DNA of 64,000 bases. Origin: Anthoceros angustus. Lineage: Eukaryota > Streptophyta > Anthocerotopsida > Anthocerotales > Anthocerotaceae. The notes beneath the pieces are model-generated. The model ran no database searches and had not been told where the DNA came from. It saw only the letters and a program-made list of their open reading frames with translations. Positions 19,648 through 29,793 of the stretch are shown here, one piece after another. The stretch lies in the NCBI GenBank assembly GCA_010909165.1, contig VJWM01000126.1, positions 186,001 through 250,000 of the forward strand. The letters run 5' to 3'. Position 1 is the stretch's first letter. Each line of letters opens with the position of its first letter. Made by a program: the position numbers and the translations under genes.

Positions 19648-21722
19648 ATGGCTGGGCTTTCTGTAGAGAGGGCTGATCTACCTGCAAGCTTGGATCGCGT
19701 AAGGTATGTCGTCATGTGCTTTGCCGTGGCATGTTCATGTTCCAGCAGTGGGTGCACCTGCAAGGCCGGAGATGCTAAGCTACCTCCTGCCAACATCGTG
19801 CCCAGTATTATGATGTGTTCAGAAAGCGATGTTGGTATCCGGGTTTGCGAGGTGAGGCGGGAGGAGATGAGCAGCCTGTTTAGTCGGGGCAGCACTTACA
19901 GTCAAATCTGCTCGGACGGAGTCAGAGGCGGTGGTGAAGATGTCCCCGAGTTGCTTCAAAGCGTGTTGGCAAGGGTGTCTATCTGCAGGGAATGCAGTCT
20001 TCGATGTGCAAGCATATGTGGAAGGGCTGAAGGACGCAGTGGGGACTTTGTTGGGCCCAGAGATCAAGGCGGTGCATGGGCAGGCCACATGCGTGCTGGT
20101 CCACAAGTCTCTGGTGCTGACGTCCTGGACCTTTCTTCCTGAAGCTACATGTGCGTTCGGTGCAGAGGTTATCTTCAGGTTCAAGGACAATGTTGTCAAA
20201 CGCAAATTGGAGCCCAGGAGGTGAGGATAGGTAGCCTTGTGTTCTTCTCTTCTGTTGGAGATGGGCATCTGGTGTATGTCTTGAGGTGTTGTAGGGTTGA
20301 TGTGCAGGTTCTTTGCAACCAGCTATGAACTGGACTTGGCACTGGTATGCTGCGAAGAGGTGACGGGAGATATCATTCCCATGAATATGGACACGAACAA
20401 AGCAACTGGTTCTTCCTATCATAAGGGGCACAAAGTGTACATTCTTGGTCATCCGAGAAGCGATCAGCAAGACGTACCTGTATCTGTTGGGCGAGGCCTG
20501 GTTACTGGAGCTTCTGATCAACACGTTATCAAGTTCGCTATGTCAGAGAAGATGTTCTGGGTGCCAGGTTCAGCTGGATTTGACTCGTGGGGCAATTTCG
20601 CGTTTCTGGTATGCACACCTCATGAATGGCTTCCCAAGGGTTCCAAGGCGAAGAAGAAAAGATTCTCTCTCATGCCGCTTCGTCGGAGGAGTAAGTTGAG
20701 GCAGACAGGACTTACCATCCACACTGTGAAGGAGTGGATGGAGAAACTTACTTTGTCAACTCTTCAGGATGAGGATGCAGCCAAAACTCTCACAGGTCTT
20801 CCTGAGGTGATGGCGCAGCCGGATTTGCAACCCCTCAAAGAACTCGTACAAGCCCACAAACTGGCAGCAGCTTTGAAGCAGCAACAGGCTACTCAGGCAG
20901 CCGGTGAGAGAGTCTTTAGCAGAGTTGCCAGCAGGGCAGCAAGTAAGGCACCAAGCAGAGCAGCGAGCAGGCCAGCAAGCCGACCTGCTAGCCGACCTGC
21001 CAGCCGACCTGCCAGCCGACCTTCAAGCAGACCGACCAGCAGGCCTGCCAGCCCAAGGCATGTAAGCACTAGAGTGATGACCCCTCCCACTCCGAAGAAG
21101 AAAGTGGTAGCTATTAGTACAAACAGCGGCGGCGGTTCAAAAAAGAGGATTAGTATTTCTCTCAAACATGGAGAGAAGGGTCCCAACGGTATGGCAATAT
21201 CTTATGACCAAGGCTTTCCCGGTAGAGGGGAAATCCGTGATCCTGTGAGTGTGGTATACATGCTTGATAAAGCCTTGGGCACCTCTTCTCCAACCGCCTC
21301 CAGACCTACGACAGGCACTTCCAGTTCGACAACACCTAAAGCTAAAACCAGGAAGAAGAAGGCCCAAAACTCGAGTAAAAATGTACGTACCCCTCATTCG
21401 CTTCCAGTACCTGCCTCACTCAATAGTCTGTCACTACGATTCTTACTCGTGTGGATTCAAATCGAAACAATTGTTGTTTGTTGCCAACAAACACCAAACA
21501 ACGTGTCAGCAGGCAAAGACCTCCTTAAAGAGAAAGAAGGACGACTCGCATCCTTCAACAGCCGAAAAGGAAAACGGGAAAGTGAAATCTTCTAGCAACA
21601 GGCTCTCGAAGGACGACTCAGCTCCTTCAACACCACAAAAGAAGAACAGGAAAGTGATATCGTCTAATAACAGGCTCTTGAAGCATACGTCTTCTAGCAA
21701 AAGGCGGTCTGTTACTGTGTAG
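19648..21722 (+). CDS. Trypsin-fold (S1-like) protein with basic Ser/Arg/Pro-rich tail, 4 exons
   Basis: Proposed exons 19648-19834, 19989-20220, 20308-21382 and 21513-21722 keep phase and give 567 residues. The middle part resembles trypsin-like peptidase domains: LVLTSWTFLP where active proteases have the catalytic-His strand (VLTxxH), ELDLALVCC for the Asp strand, GHKVYILGHP, and PGSAGFDSWGN for the Ser loop (GxSxG). The His appears lost while Asp and Ser remain, so it may be a pseudo-protease or use another residue. After the domain comes a Lys/Arg-rich region, a tandem ASRP/ASRPASRP tract (encoded about 20925-21060), and a very basic Ser/Lys tail with KRKKD- and KKNRK-type clusters suggesting nuclear localisation. 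The last intron (21383-21512) joins SSKN to AKTSLKRKK. The first exon boundary is the least certain. Function unknown. Confidence 0.72.
20925..21060 (+). repeat. SRPA-coding tandem repeat within the trypsin-like gene
   Basis: A 12-bp unit (AGCCGACCTGCC type) is repeated and encodes alternating ASRP units. It lies inside exon 3 and stays in frame. Confidence 0.85.
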
Positions 21723-22430
21723 TGTCCCTGCAAGTGAGACGCAACCGACAGTTCCATAACGCCCTCACAAGCTGGTCGTCACTCCTCACCGTTCGGGCTA
21801 GAGGCTCCTAAGAATTTTGCGAATCGAAGACTTTCAATTCATTCTGACTGTGGGGCTCCTGGGCTACTCGGGTCGGATGGTATGGGTTTTACAGTGAGCA
21901 GATTCTCTACTGCCGTAGACACACATTTACAAGAACACCGTTATTAAGCATCCTGCGCTTAGATCGGTACGTAGATGGGGTGCCTAGAGGGAGTGGAGGT
22001 GCAAGTTGTGAAGTAGTAAGTCCAACGACAAGAAAATTTCCGTCCAAGTGGACTATAATAGACGACTTCTTCTTTCTCTGCTTAGATCAAAACTTTCATC
22101 GATTGTTGGAATTCAGAAGTTGCGATCCTAAGCCGAGAGCAGTACCTAATCGTCATCATCCAGCCGGTTTGGAGGGCCCCTTTTGTCGACCCCGAACGCC
22201 CGCATTGCAGGGCTGCGTGGGTGCTGCCTGCTACTCTAGAGAATTTGCCCAAACTCTACGGTTGATGATCCGTACTGGTTGCATCTGAATCCTTTGAGGG
22301 ATCGCTGCTCACATCCCAGTAAATACATACCTTGCAATAACAAGACAATCACGAGTCAGTCAAGGAAACAAGCCCAATCAGTCACCAGGACACAGCTGGT
22401 AGAATACTTAGAGTAAACCTCAAGACCTGT
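21723..22430. other. Intergenic; carries one copy of a FPSKWT-type element
   Basis: No full gene. At 22031-22085 the + strand has about 50 bp that recur inverted at 27281-27328. Both can be read as a peptide containing PSKWT(I/V)ID and FFF. Otherwise nothing recognised. Confidence 0.4.
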
Positions 22431-23150
22431 GTGCTGAACAGAGATTGGGACTCACTTGTCTGGACTCGGAGGGGGACCAAAAGGCACCTCCCTAACATGC
22501 CTGAAGAAGATGGCCAGCATTGCATGAAATGATGGTCGCCTTGGTGGCTTGAAAGTACTGCAGAAACTCTCCAAAGTTATCTCGTTATCGCTCCTCAAAC
22601 AACTCCAACATACTGTGGTGGCTGTCTACGGGCTTTCATGACAGCTCGATGTATTTCATCCATGGTTGAGCCAGCCCATCTGTGGCACAAGGAATCCATG
22701 AAGTGAGAACAACAATCCTAGTAATTCTATAGGGAACAGCACACCTACAATCCTGGATGATTGGGGTGCGGGCACTTCCGGAATCTCCACCAGAGTAAGC
22801 CAAAAACTCCATGCATCCGATTCCACAGAAATCCCAACAGGATCCTCCCAAAAACGATTCAACGATGACTTCCGAAGAGGCGCCCAGGCTTCAGGCGCCA
22901 TGTGGTTGGGATTTTGCAAAGTACAATCTATACAAGAGTGCATCTGAGCTGTACCATCTTCACGGCTAGAACGAGATTTTTTGCACTGAGGTTTCTTGAG
23001 TATCTCCAGAAGGCCAAAGTCTGACACAACTGCTCGACCTTGTTTATCAAGCAAGAAAATGAAGGTTTCAAATTCATGCACACAACCCCTGCAGCGTGCA
23101 GTTCAGCAAATCCACGAGAAATGTCCGCTGCATATCTGCACATTAATTAA
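22430..23150 (-). pseudogene. KEG: KEG (KEEP ON GOING)-type kinase-domain fragment
   Basis: Reading on the minus strand, sequence matches the kinase domain of plant KEG, a RING-E3/kinase/ankyrin protein of the trans-Golgi/early endosome that turns over abscisic-acid signalling factors. Visible blocks: YAADISRGFAELHAAGVVCMNLKPS (catalytic-loop region, about 23130-23050), FLLDKQGRAVVSDFGLLEILKKP (DFG, about 23050-22985), APEAWAPL, WEDPVGISVESDAWSF, then DEIHRAVMKARRQPPQY (about 22665-22610) and FHAMLAIFFRHVREVP (about 22530-22480). Frame changes follow NLKPS and the SDAWSF segment, and two stops interrupt the block equivalent to GxxRELW. A good intron acceptor precedes the first block and a donor follows the last, so it derives from genomic DNA. 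RING, ankyrin and HERC2 regions are absent. Confidence 0.85.
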
Positions 23151-23970
23151 AGGTTTAGACATGCCGCAAGCCATAGCCGTGTTGGAATGTGGCCTGTTGT
23201 GACTGCGCAGGAAGGGCGGTGGAATGCTGGAAGCTGCGCGCGCGGGGCTGGGCTTGGTCAAGGTTGGAAAAGGTGGCAACGAACCTGAGTGAGAGTCTGA
23301 CTACCCCGTCCAAAAGCCCATCATATTCTCTTCTACGCATGTAGATGCTGAGTTTAACCCTTGCGTGCACATAACCCAATCTTACCTGTCGCTTATGGAA
23401 AAAACGGGGGAGACTTTATGTAGAAAGAAAAGAGATGGGAAAAACACAATCTACACGAAAAATAAGGGTCAACCCAACCAAGGGCACCATATAAGTGGAA
23501 CTAACTCCTGCGATCCCTTTTTTCAAAACCATCTATCGCCTTAAAAATCTCATGAATCTCGCCCTGTCGATTGTGTACATAAGAAGATAGATAATGATAC
23601 TACAAGTTATGTTGATGAAATGATGGGAAGAACTTGTCCCACGGAGGACAACAAAATCTTGAGGGTCATGATAAAAAATAGTAATTAAATTCCCTATCTA
23701 AAATCAATAACGATAAGTGAAAAAGGGTAGGTAAACTCCTTATCTAAAGTCATTTACTTCTCCAACAATGTCACATGCAAAGGAATTGCCTCCATACTAC
23801 ATAGGAAGAGGGGAATTTATCATCTACCATTGTTGCTCTTTACCCTCCATCATTTCTAGTACATATGTCTTGGACAGGTAGTTCAGTTTCTTCACTAGTC
23901 CTAGAAAGAAAAACTTGAACCCATGCACAAAACATGCGGTCCTAGATAGGAAAAGTATCAGTAGTGAAAC
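23151..23970. other. AT-rich intergenic stretch
   Basis: No open frame with recognisable domain on either strand. Confidence 0.4.
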
Positions 23971-24434
23971 CTCACTATTCTGAGAAAACAAAGACGGTTG
24001 TAAAGCATACTAGTTCCAGTTGCAACAATGAGCCCTCCGAGAAACCAAAGACGGTTGTGAAGCATACCAGTTCCAGTTGCAACAAGGAGCCCTCCGAGAA
24101 AACAAAGACGGCTGTAAAGCATACCAATTCCAGTTGCAACAAGGAGCCCTCCAAGGAAACAAAGACGGTTGTAAAGCATACCAGTTCCAATTGCAACAAG
24201 GAGCCCTCCGAGAAAGCAAAAACGATTGTAAAGCATACCAGTTCCAGTTGCAACAACGAGCCTTTCGGCTCACATTTCCACTCAGGGTTGAAGCAATTGA
24301 AGCTGATGCTCTTGCCAACAAGCCAACTGTTACAATTAAGTCAAAAAAGCATGCATGGATGCTTAACCAACAAGAAGTCAAAAAAGCATCAATGGTTTAG
24401 CATCGATGAATGCAATATGGACATGCCTACATGA
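23964..24434 (+). CDS. Possible coding minisatellite ORF with 19-residue repeats
   Basis: Five consecutive 57-bp units (about 23985-24260) each encode 19 residues of the form KTVVKHTSSSCNKEPSEKT. All are in the same frame of a 156-residue open frame, and no unit has a frame-breaking indel. The flanking residues have no recognisable domain. It could be an exon of a gene I cannot reconstruct or a non-coding minisatellite that happens to be open. The repeats are basic and hydrophilic with one Cys per unit. Confidence 0.4.
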   Translation: MKPHYSEKTKTVVKHTSSSCNNEPSEKPKTVVKHTSSSCNKEPSEKTKTAVKHTNSSCNKEPSKETKTVVKHTSSNCNKEPSEKAKTIVKHTSSSCNNEPFGSHFHSGLKQLKLMLLPTSQLLQLSQKSMHGCLTNKKSKKHQWFSIDECNMDMPT

Positions 24435-25960
24435 TATACAGGCCATATAGTTCCATTGATACAACTCAGTGCATATGAGGTTTACAATGCTTTGCATTGT
24501 AAATTGCCACTTAAAGAGTTGTATAAACCATATTTACAACTTTTAGTGTTGTAGTGCTCAAATACAAGCACCCAGCTAGCAAACATGGCTCAGCAAAAGC
24601 AAAGAACACTTGGCACCTTGACTTGATATCTGGGGCACAAAATATTCGAAAAACCTCTCTGCCTCCTCGACTTCCTTCTGTTGCAGTGCTTTCATCACTA
24701 TCACATGACACAACCTTAACTTGCTTAGAACGTGAGAACAAAGAGAAAACGAAGAACCAGTAGATAGACAAGCCACTTAGCATCCGTATCTGCCTCTCTA
24801 TTTTTAGTACCTCTAGGGTCATCCCAAAGTTGTGCGGCCAAAATAACGAGCGTATGGTGTTGCTGGGGCTCCAACGAGTGAGGAAGGAACCTCTGAACTT
24901 CCTAGCAACAACCGGCTTATTCATGAGGACCTTGGTGTGCACATGCAGCTCTAAGAACCTTGGCTCTGTGGCTTGCACATCACTTGCTCCCCTTAGTGGC
25001 GTCGGCATCGCTTGCTCTCGTGGTACCTACGCCATTGAGCCAAGGTCCTTGAAGCAAGCTACATACGCCACTCAGCTAAGGTTCTGAAACAGCTACCTTC
25101 GCCACTGAGGCAAGGTTTTTTAGGAGCAAATGCGGACAAGGCCTTGGAAAAGTGCCTCAGGTTTATGGATTAGGGAGTATATTAATGGAGGAAAGGGTTT
25201 AGGGTTCTCTCTAAATCCGTTCCCCTATTAAAATAGTTTTATTGGTGATCAATCTTCTTGACTAAGCTTGCTCGATTACCTGAAAAAACTCTGGGTCAAG
25301 AAGAAAGTTAGAATTCCATCAAACAGAAATATGAATATTATACAAATATATCTAATACAATAAATAATTTATAAATATATATAATATAATCTATCGTGTA
25401 TTTATGTGACTAAGTGGCGGACATGAGGCACCTAAGCCGAACTGCAGACGTGACCACTGCGGGGATCTGATTTACCTTGAAATACAAGAGCGGTTTTAGA
25501 AAGACAAATTTCATTAATAGAAGCAAAACGTTAGATTATATGCACAGTCACTGGTCTAGGCGCTTGCAAATCTCGCAGATTAGTATCGTAAAGATTATTT
25601 TTTGTATGCCAAACAGTCCGTGATTCTGTCGCGCAAATTACCAAATCTATGTACATCGCCTCTCACTGCTGGTTACTTTGTGGCGCCAGAAGCATGCGTT
25701 GATTGGTAACCAAAAGGACTGACACCGAGACCAAGCACAGCATCTTGCATAGATTGCTGGAATGATCTGGCTCAGCTCTTGCAGTTAACTGCCTTCGTTT
25801 TCCGTCGTAAGCTTGCTGAAGAGCTACACATATCGGAGAAAACTTGAAGCAAATTGTTCGAGATATCTCAAGGGTTTCCAAGATGAGTACTCAGATGCGA
25901 AGCCACTAGGTGTTGGACATCAAACTTCTCCTCACTAGCGGACCGTACACCTGTATTCAG
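24435..25960. other. Intergenic; nothing recognised
   Basis: A 165-codon minus-strand frame (24511-25008) is open but shows no domain or homology I recognise. Short repeats around CGCCANTGAGCCAAGG occur at 25030-25110. AT-rich at 25320-25420. Confidence 0.4.
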
Positions 25961-25974
25961 AGGATCTTTCTTGA

Positions 25975-26892
25975 TTATCCCCACTCGAGCTCATCCACTG
26001 CACACATGAACTCCTTGGCCACAACCTTCAGCATTTTACAAGCTGCCTGAAGTCGCTCACAATGCTGTCTGGAGGCATAGAGGTCAGCCTCTGCATGGTG
26101 CAATCTGTCCTTCAAATCCAGGATCTGCTTCTGGAGGTCAGCATTGACCAAGTCCATCAGCAGTTTCTCTGACGCTTTCCTCTCGTCAGACTCATGCGTT
26201 GCATCAGGCAGCACCTCAAACCTTGAACGATCTTCTTGCAGAAAATCATCTCCATCCCGGAGCTCCTCAACACCAGACTTATCTCTCGGATCAGCCAGAA
26301 GCGCCGCAGTCACGTGCGTAAGCCGTCTTGAAAGTAATTCTTGCAGCGGAACATGTGCATCCGGACATCCCATGCGGCACCGGTTGCACAGACACAAACC
26401 AGCCAAGAGATTGTTTCTTGTCAGTGGGAGTCTGCAATACAAGCACCTTCTCTGCCGCATTTCAGGCAAGTCATGCTTGACAAGGCTGCAATATAACTCC
26501 ACCAGCAGCTGGTCATCATAAGGATCCGGAAGCGCCTCGGATCTTGAGCCATCCCCTGGCACCAAATCATCGCCTCCCCTCCACCAGTAGACACGCAGTC
26601 CGTCCAGATTTCCCAGGAAGAGATAAGCGCACATATTAGTCAAGAGATTCACGATTATGCCTGAGAGTCTGCAAAAGAAGCGCCACCCCTCGCACATTCC
26701 ATCTTCCAAGGTATGCTGGATAAGGCTCCAACCGAAGTCCATCTTCCTTCCCGCAGACGCTTCGCTTGAGCCAGACTCATCTGTTAGCTTCTTGGTGTCG
26801 TTACTTGTGCAGTCTTTTTCAAAATGATCTCGGGGGCACCGGTGAACCAGCAGTCCTACCACACTTCCCATTAAGGCTATGAAATGGTTCAT
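25975..26892 (-). CDS. Unknown protein with Cys cluster and C-terminal coiled coil (copy 1)
   Basis: A minus-strand frame open from a GTG at 26910. The first ATG is at 26892 (MNHFIALMGSVVG), giving about 305 residues. N-terminal third: hydrophobic stretches and LSGIIVNLLTNMC. Middle: a Cys-rich cluster CLYCRLPLTRNN then LCLCNRCRMGC, possibly metal binding. C-terminus: a heptad-like segment (LVNADLQKQILDLKDRLHHAEADL, about 26160-26080) predicting a coiled coil, and the protein ends at DELEWG. Not recognised as any family. It may be the last exon of a longer gene, since no conserved N-terminus is apparent. A diverged, deleted and retrotransposon-split paralogue is at 28815-35155. The duplication implies this unit was a discrete gene or element. 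Confidence 0.55.
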   Translation of the reverse strand: MNHFIALMGSVVGLLVHRCPRDHFEKDCTSNDTKKLTDESGSSEASAGRKMDFGWSLIQHTLEDGMCEGWRFFCRLSGIIVNLLTNMCAYLFLGNLDGLRVYWWRGGDDLVPGDGSRSEALPDPYDDQLLVELYCSLVKHDLPEMRQRRCLYCRLPLTRNNLLAGLCLCNRCRMGCPDAHVPLQELLSRRLTHVTAALLADPRDKSGVEELRDGDDFLQEDRSRFEVLPDATHESDERKASEKLLMDLVNADLQKQILDLKDRLHHAEADLYASRQHCERLQAACKMLKVVAKEFMCAVDELEWG

Positions 26893-28477
26893 CACGCTTC
26901 TGCGTTCCACCGATAGCTCAAGGATGCCAATCAGGAGATTTAGGGCGAGTCAGGGATACAATGGAAGTGCCCCGCAACTTGAAATACCTATAATCTCGTT
27001 TGAAATCGTGGCAGATCAACATCGTCCACAGGCTCTCCACGCTCCACACTCCACAGTTCAATGCAGTACCTAAATAATTGATGTTAAACAGGACAGTGTA
27101 ATGGTTGTCGAACTTGCAAGTTGCCACACGGTATTTGTGTCGTGGTTGGAGACTTGGAGTCCCATGGGCAAAACATGGAGACCAACGCCAGGTCCTCTGG
27201 GATGAGATGGCGTTAAAAGCACCTCTGCTAACTGATGCTTGTGATCTGACAATGGCATTGGCGAGTTTCTTGTGTCGTAGAAGGCAAAGAAGAAGTCTAT
27301 TACAGTCCACTTGGACGGAATTTTTCCTGTGCTGCTCGGCGTCTCCTCCAAGTTGTAAAGTACCGAGTCCCATGAGGGATTGGACGGAGTTTGCCTTGCC
27401 CTGTGCAGCTCGGCGTCTCCTTTTGGTTCGGGAGGAAGCTGAGGCCAAGCGGAGTCCCGTGATCGGCTTCCGTGCCACCGGAGCCGTGTGCTGCGATATG
27501 TATGAAGGCCTGGCTGCACTTGGTGCCACTTCTCACACCTGAGGGTTTCTTCACCCACTCCAATAGCCTATCTACCGTGGCATCCTCATCCAACAGCTTC
27601 ACAATCTATGATGAGGGTTTTGTTTCTAGCGGTAAATGTACAAGCTTTATAGATGGAATATCACCATGTCATGCGAGACGGGGGTATCGCCGGACCAGAA
27701 CAAAGTCTGGGGAGAACTAGAAACAACACCAGGCAGGCAGAGCCTGCTGCAGGGAGACACCCAAAACACCCAGCAGCCAGCACCTACATAAAGAAAATCG
27801 CAAGGACCTGGAGCTGGAAACGGCAGCCAAGGATACAACAGTGTGCAGGGAGCATAAAAGGAAACTAGGCCAACTCCTTCAGCCCGTATGTGAGAAAGTG
27901 CAGGTAAGAAGGGATAGGGGCCCTAGCCCACTCCTCCTACTTGGAAAGGAGAATACATTGCTGAAGAAGAATCTTGAAGAGGTCCATTTGCGGAGGCAAC
28001 AAAGAACCATGTTGGCCTCCCTCATGGATATGAGCCCCCAGCCCATGTAGTCCTTGCATCCACTGCCAGAAAGGGGGCAGGGAATTCGTGGTCTCCTTGA
28101 AATCCAGCAGGCCTGCTTCAGAGAAACAGTGCAAAAAAAACAACCACCAACTGCTACCTGCACCAGAGCTGAAACGTTAGGAAGCCAAGGTTCATGCCAA
28201 GTTGAGCCATGGTCTCCCATCAGACCTGATTCAAACTTGGAGATTTCGTCGGCACACCAGGATTAAACTCGTTTAGGGCCAGCCAATCAGCCCTCCGGAA
28301 GGCGTAGAGCAGTGTCTCCCCACCGCCCGAATTAGGACGCTGGGTGAGTCCCGCTCAACCAGGCAGCACACCACTGTAAGCCCCGTGCAGGAAACTGAGC
28401 TGCAACGTTAGGAAGCCAAGGTCCATGCCAAGTCGAGCCACGGTCTCGAAGGACCTATGATCAGGGTAACAAAAATC

Positions 28478-28568
28478 GGAGCGTGGACGCCATATGCGAG
28501 CTATTCCATTTTTTGTCACCCCGATCATGACAAAAAAAATCGAATAGCTCGGATATGGCGTCCACTCC
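28478..28568. repeat. Near-perfect inverted repeat (40-nt arms, 11-nt loop)
   Basis: The left arm 28478-28517 and right arm 28529-28568 pair almost completely (for example GGACGCCATAT with ATATGGCGTCC, and GAGCTATTC with GAATAGCTC), with a few mismatches or bulges. The loop is ACCCCGATCAT. It could be a MITE-like remnant, or a fold-back transcript such as a small-RNA precursor. Confidence 0.85.
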
Positions 28569-28647
28569 TTCCGACTTCCCCCAACGGGCATTCTTTGGTA
28601 AGGGAAAGAATGGAGGATTCTTCACCTGGAGTGACTCATACCCGGAC

Positions 28648-28690
28648 TGAACCCTAAACCCTAAACCCTTGCTGGCTTTAGGGTTTAATT
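28648..28690. repeat. Short telomere-like motifs
   Basis: Two and a half CCCTAAA units followed 15 nt later by TTTAGGGTTTA in opposite orientation. This is a small interstitial trace, not an array. Confidence 0.8.
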
Positions 28691-28915
28691 TAGAGATGAA
28701 TCCAGTTCCTATCCGCTGTTGACAATGGTCCACGCGCTTCTCCTGTAGATGCAGCGGACGCAGGAAAAGGCCACACGAGGATCAAGAAATACATGGCCCA
28801 CCGGCTCGTTCGTGTGTGAATCAGAGGATCTTTCTTGATCATCGCCACTCGAGCTTATCCACTGCGCATATGAAGTTTATGAACTACTCCTTGGCCACAA
28901 CCTTCAGCATTTTAC

Positions 28916-29124
28916 TGTTAACACATATAGCATACTAGCCCTTAGGGCACGCTTCAGAATTTTAAGTTAAGTAGAACTGAACGGGCATACCTAGTATGAA
29001 CTGACACGGACAGTTACGAGATAGAAACGCTTGGGCAAAGCCCATAATGTAACACGCACATTTGCTCAAGCTTAATGCAATCCACGATGCAGCAATCTCA
29101 TGATTGTCTCCATCCACATTTACA
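28916..29124 (+). repeat. Copia 5' LTR
   Basis: 209 bp, begins TG and ends CA, preceded by target duplication TTTAC. Virtually identical to 34422-34630. Confidence 0.95.
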
Positions 29125-29137
29125 TGGTATCAGAGCA
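29125..29137 (+). promoter_or_regulatory. Copia primer binding site
   Basis: TGGTATCAGAGCA directly after the 5' LTR matches the complement of the initiator tRNA-Met 3' end used by plant copia elements. Confidence 0.9.
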
Positions 29138-29793
29138 GGCGCCCTATTACCCTGAATACCTGCACCCCAAAATGGCAGGACATAAAAATACATGATCATG
29201 CCAGGCTCTCGTAAGAAAGAATGCCTGAGCCGACGAACCAACAGCTCGCTGTGATCTAGAATCACAAAGGTTCCACAGAGAACAAAGTTACCTAAAAGAG
29301 GCACAAGAGAATCTATGGCACTACGCCTGGATCAGGACATGCTCAATGCTCCTTGTAATCGCTGAAGAATTGCACCTCCGAGGCTTCGTCGACCCAAGCG
29401 ACTACGATCGGGCATACGAGATTTCTCCTTCCTATTCATGATTAAGAAATACAAAACAATCCACAATGGTCGGGCACTTCACAACCATAGTTAGTGTGCA
29501 TGCCCATTCAACCCAATGTAATTGAAAGAATCCATCATCCGCCTACATAATCTCCGCATGTAATCGCCTCCCGATAGTACCGGTTCACGGACAACCTATA
29601 TGTGCTGCCCTCAAAGAATCGAAATTGAGGAGTCCCTCAACAACATTATCCAACAATTAGAGAGTCTAGCAGCCAACACACCTAACAGCAACACCCTCTA
29701 CAAGATTCTCATCACCCTTCAAGTACAAACAACTTGCCTCCTCAGGCACACAATCCTCACTTCCTAAACAATTAACCCACAGCGCTTACCAGC

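Larger units (their letters stand above)
26911..28815. other. Intergenic region with gene fragments and repeats
   Basis: Contains an inverted copy (27281-27328) of the 22031-22085 element, with a local roughly 40-bp duplication beside it (GGAGACGCCGAGC units on the minus strand). A + strand helical, charged frame at about 27780-28050 (ENTLLKKNLEEVHLRRQQ) is possibly a coiled-coil exon. A direct repeat pair lies at 28160-28215 and 28393-28460 (TTAGGAAGCCAAGG core). No gene can be assembled with confidence. Confidence 0.4.

Noticed and set aside
22636-22851. Similarity of IVGVLFPIELL (minus strand) to the KEG block IVGVGIPRELW
   Set aside because: The true counterpart of that block lies further downstream on the minus strand; this match is in a spacer and probably chance.
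28648-28690. Telomere end
   Set aside because: Only two to three CCCTAAA units plus an inverted unit, internal to the sequence.
29125-29137. TGGTATCAGAGCA as part of a tRNA gene
   Set aside because: It is the retrotransposon primer binding site directly after an LTR; no cloverleaf surrounds it.
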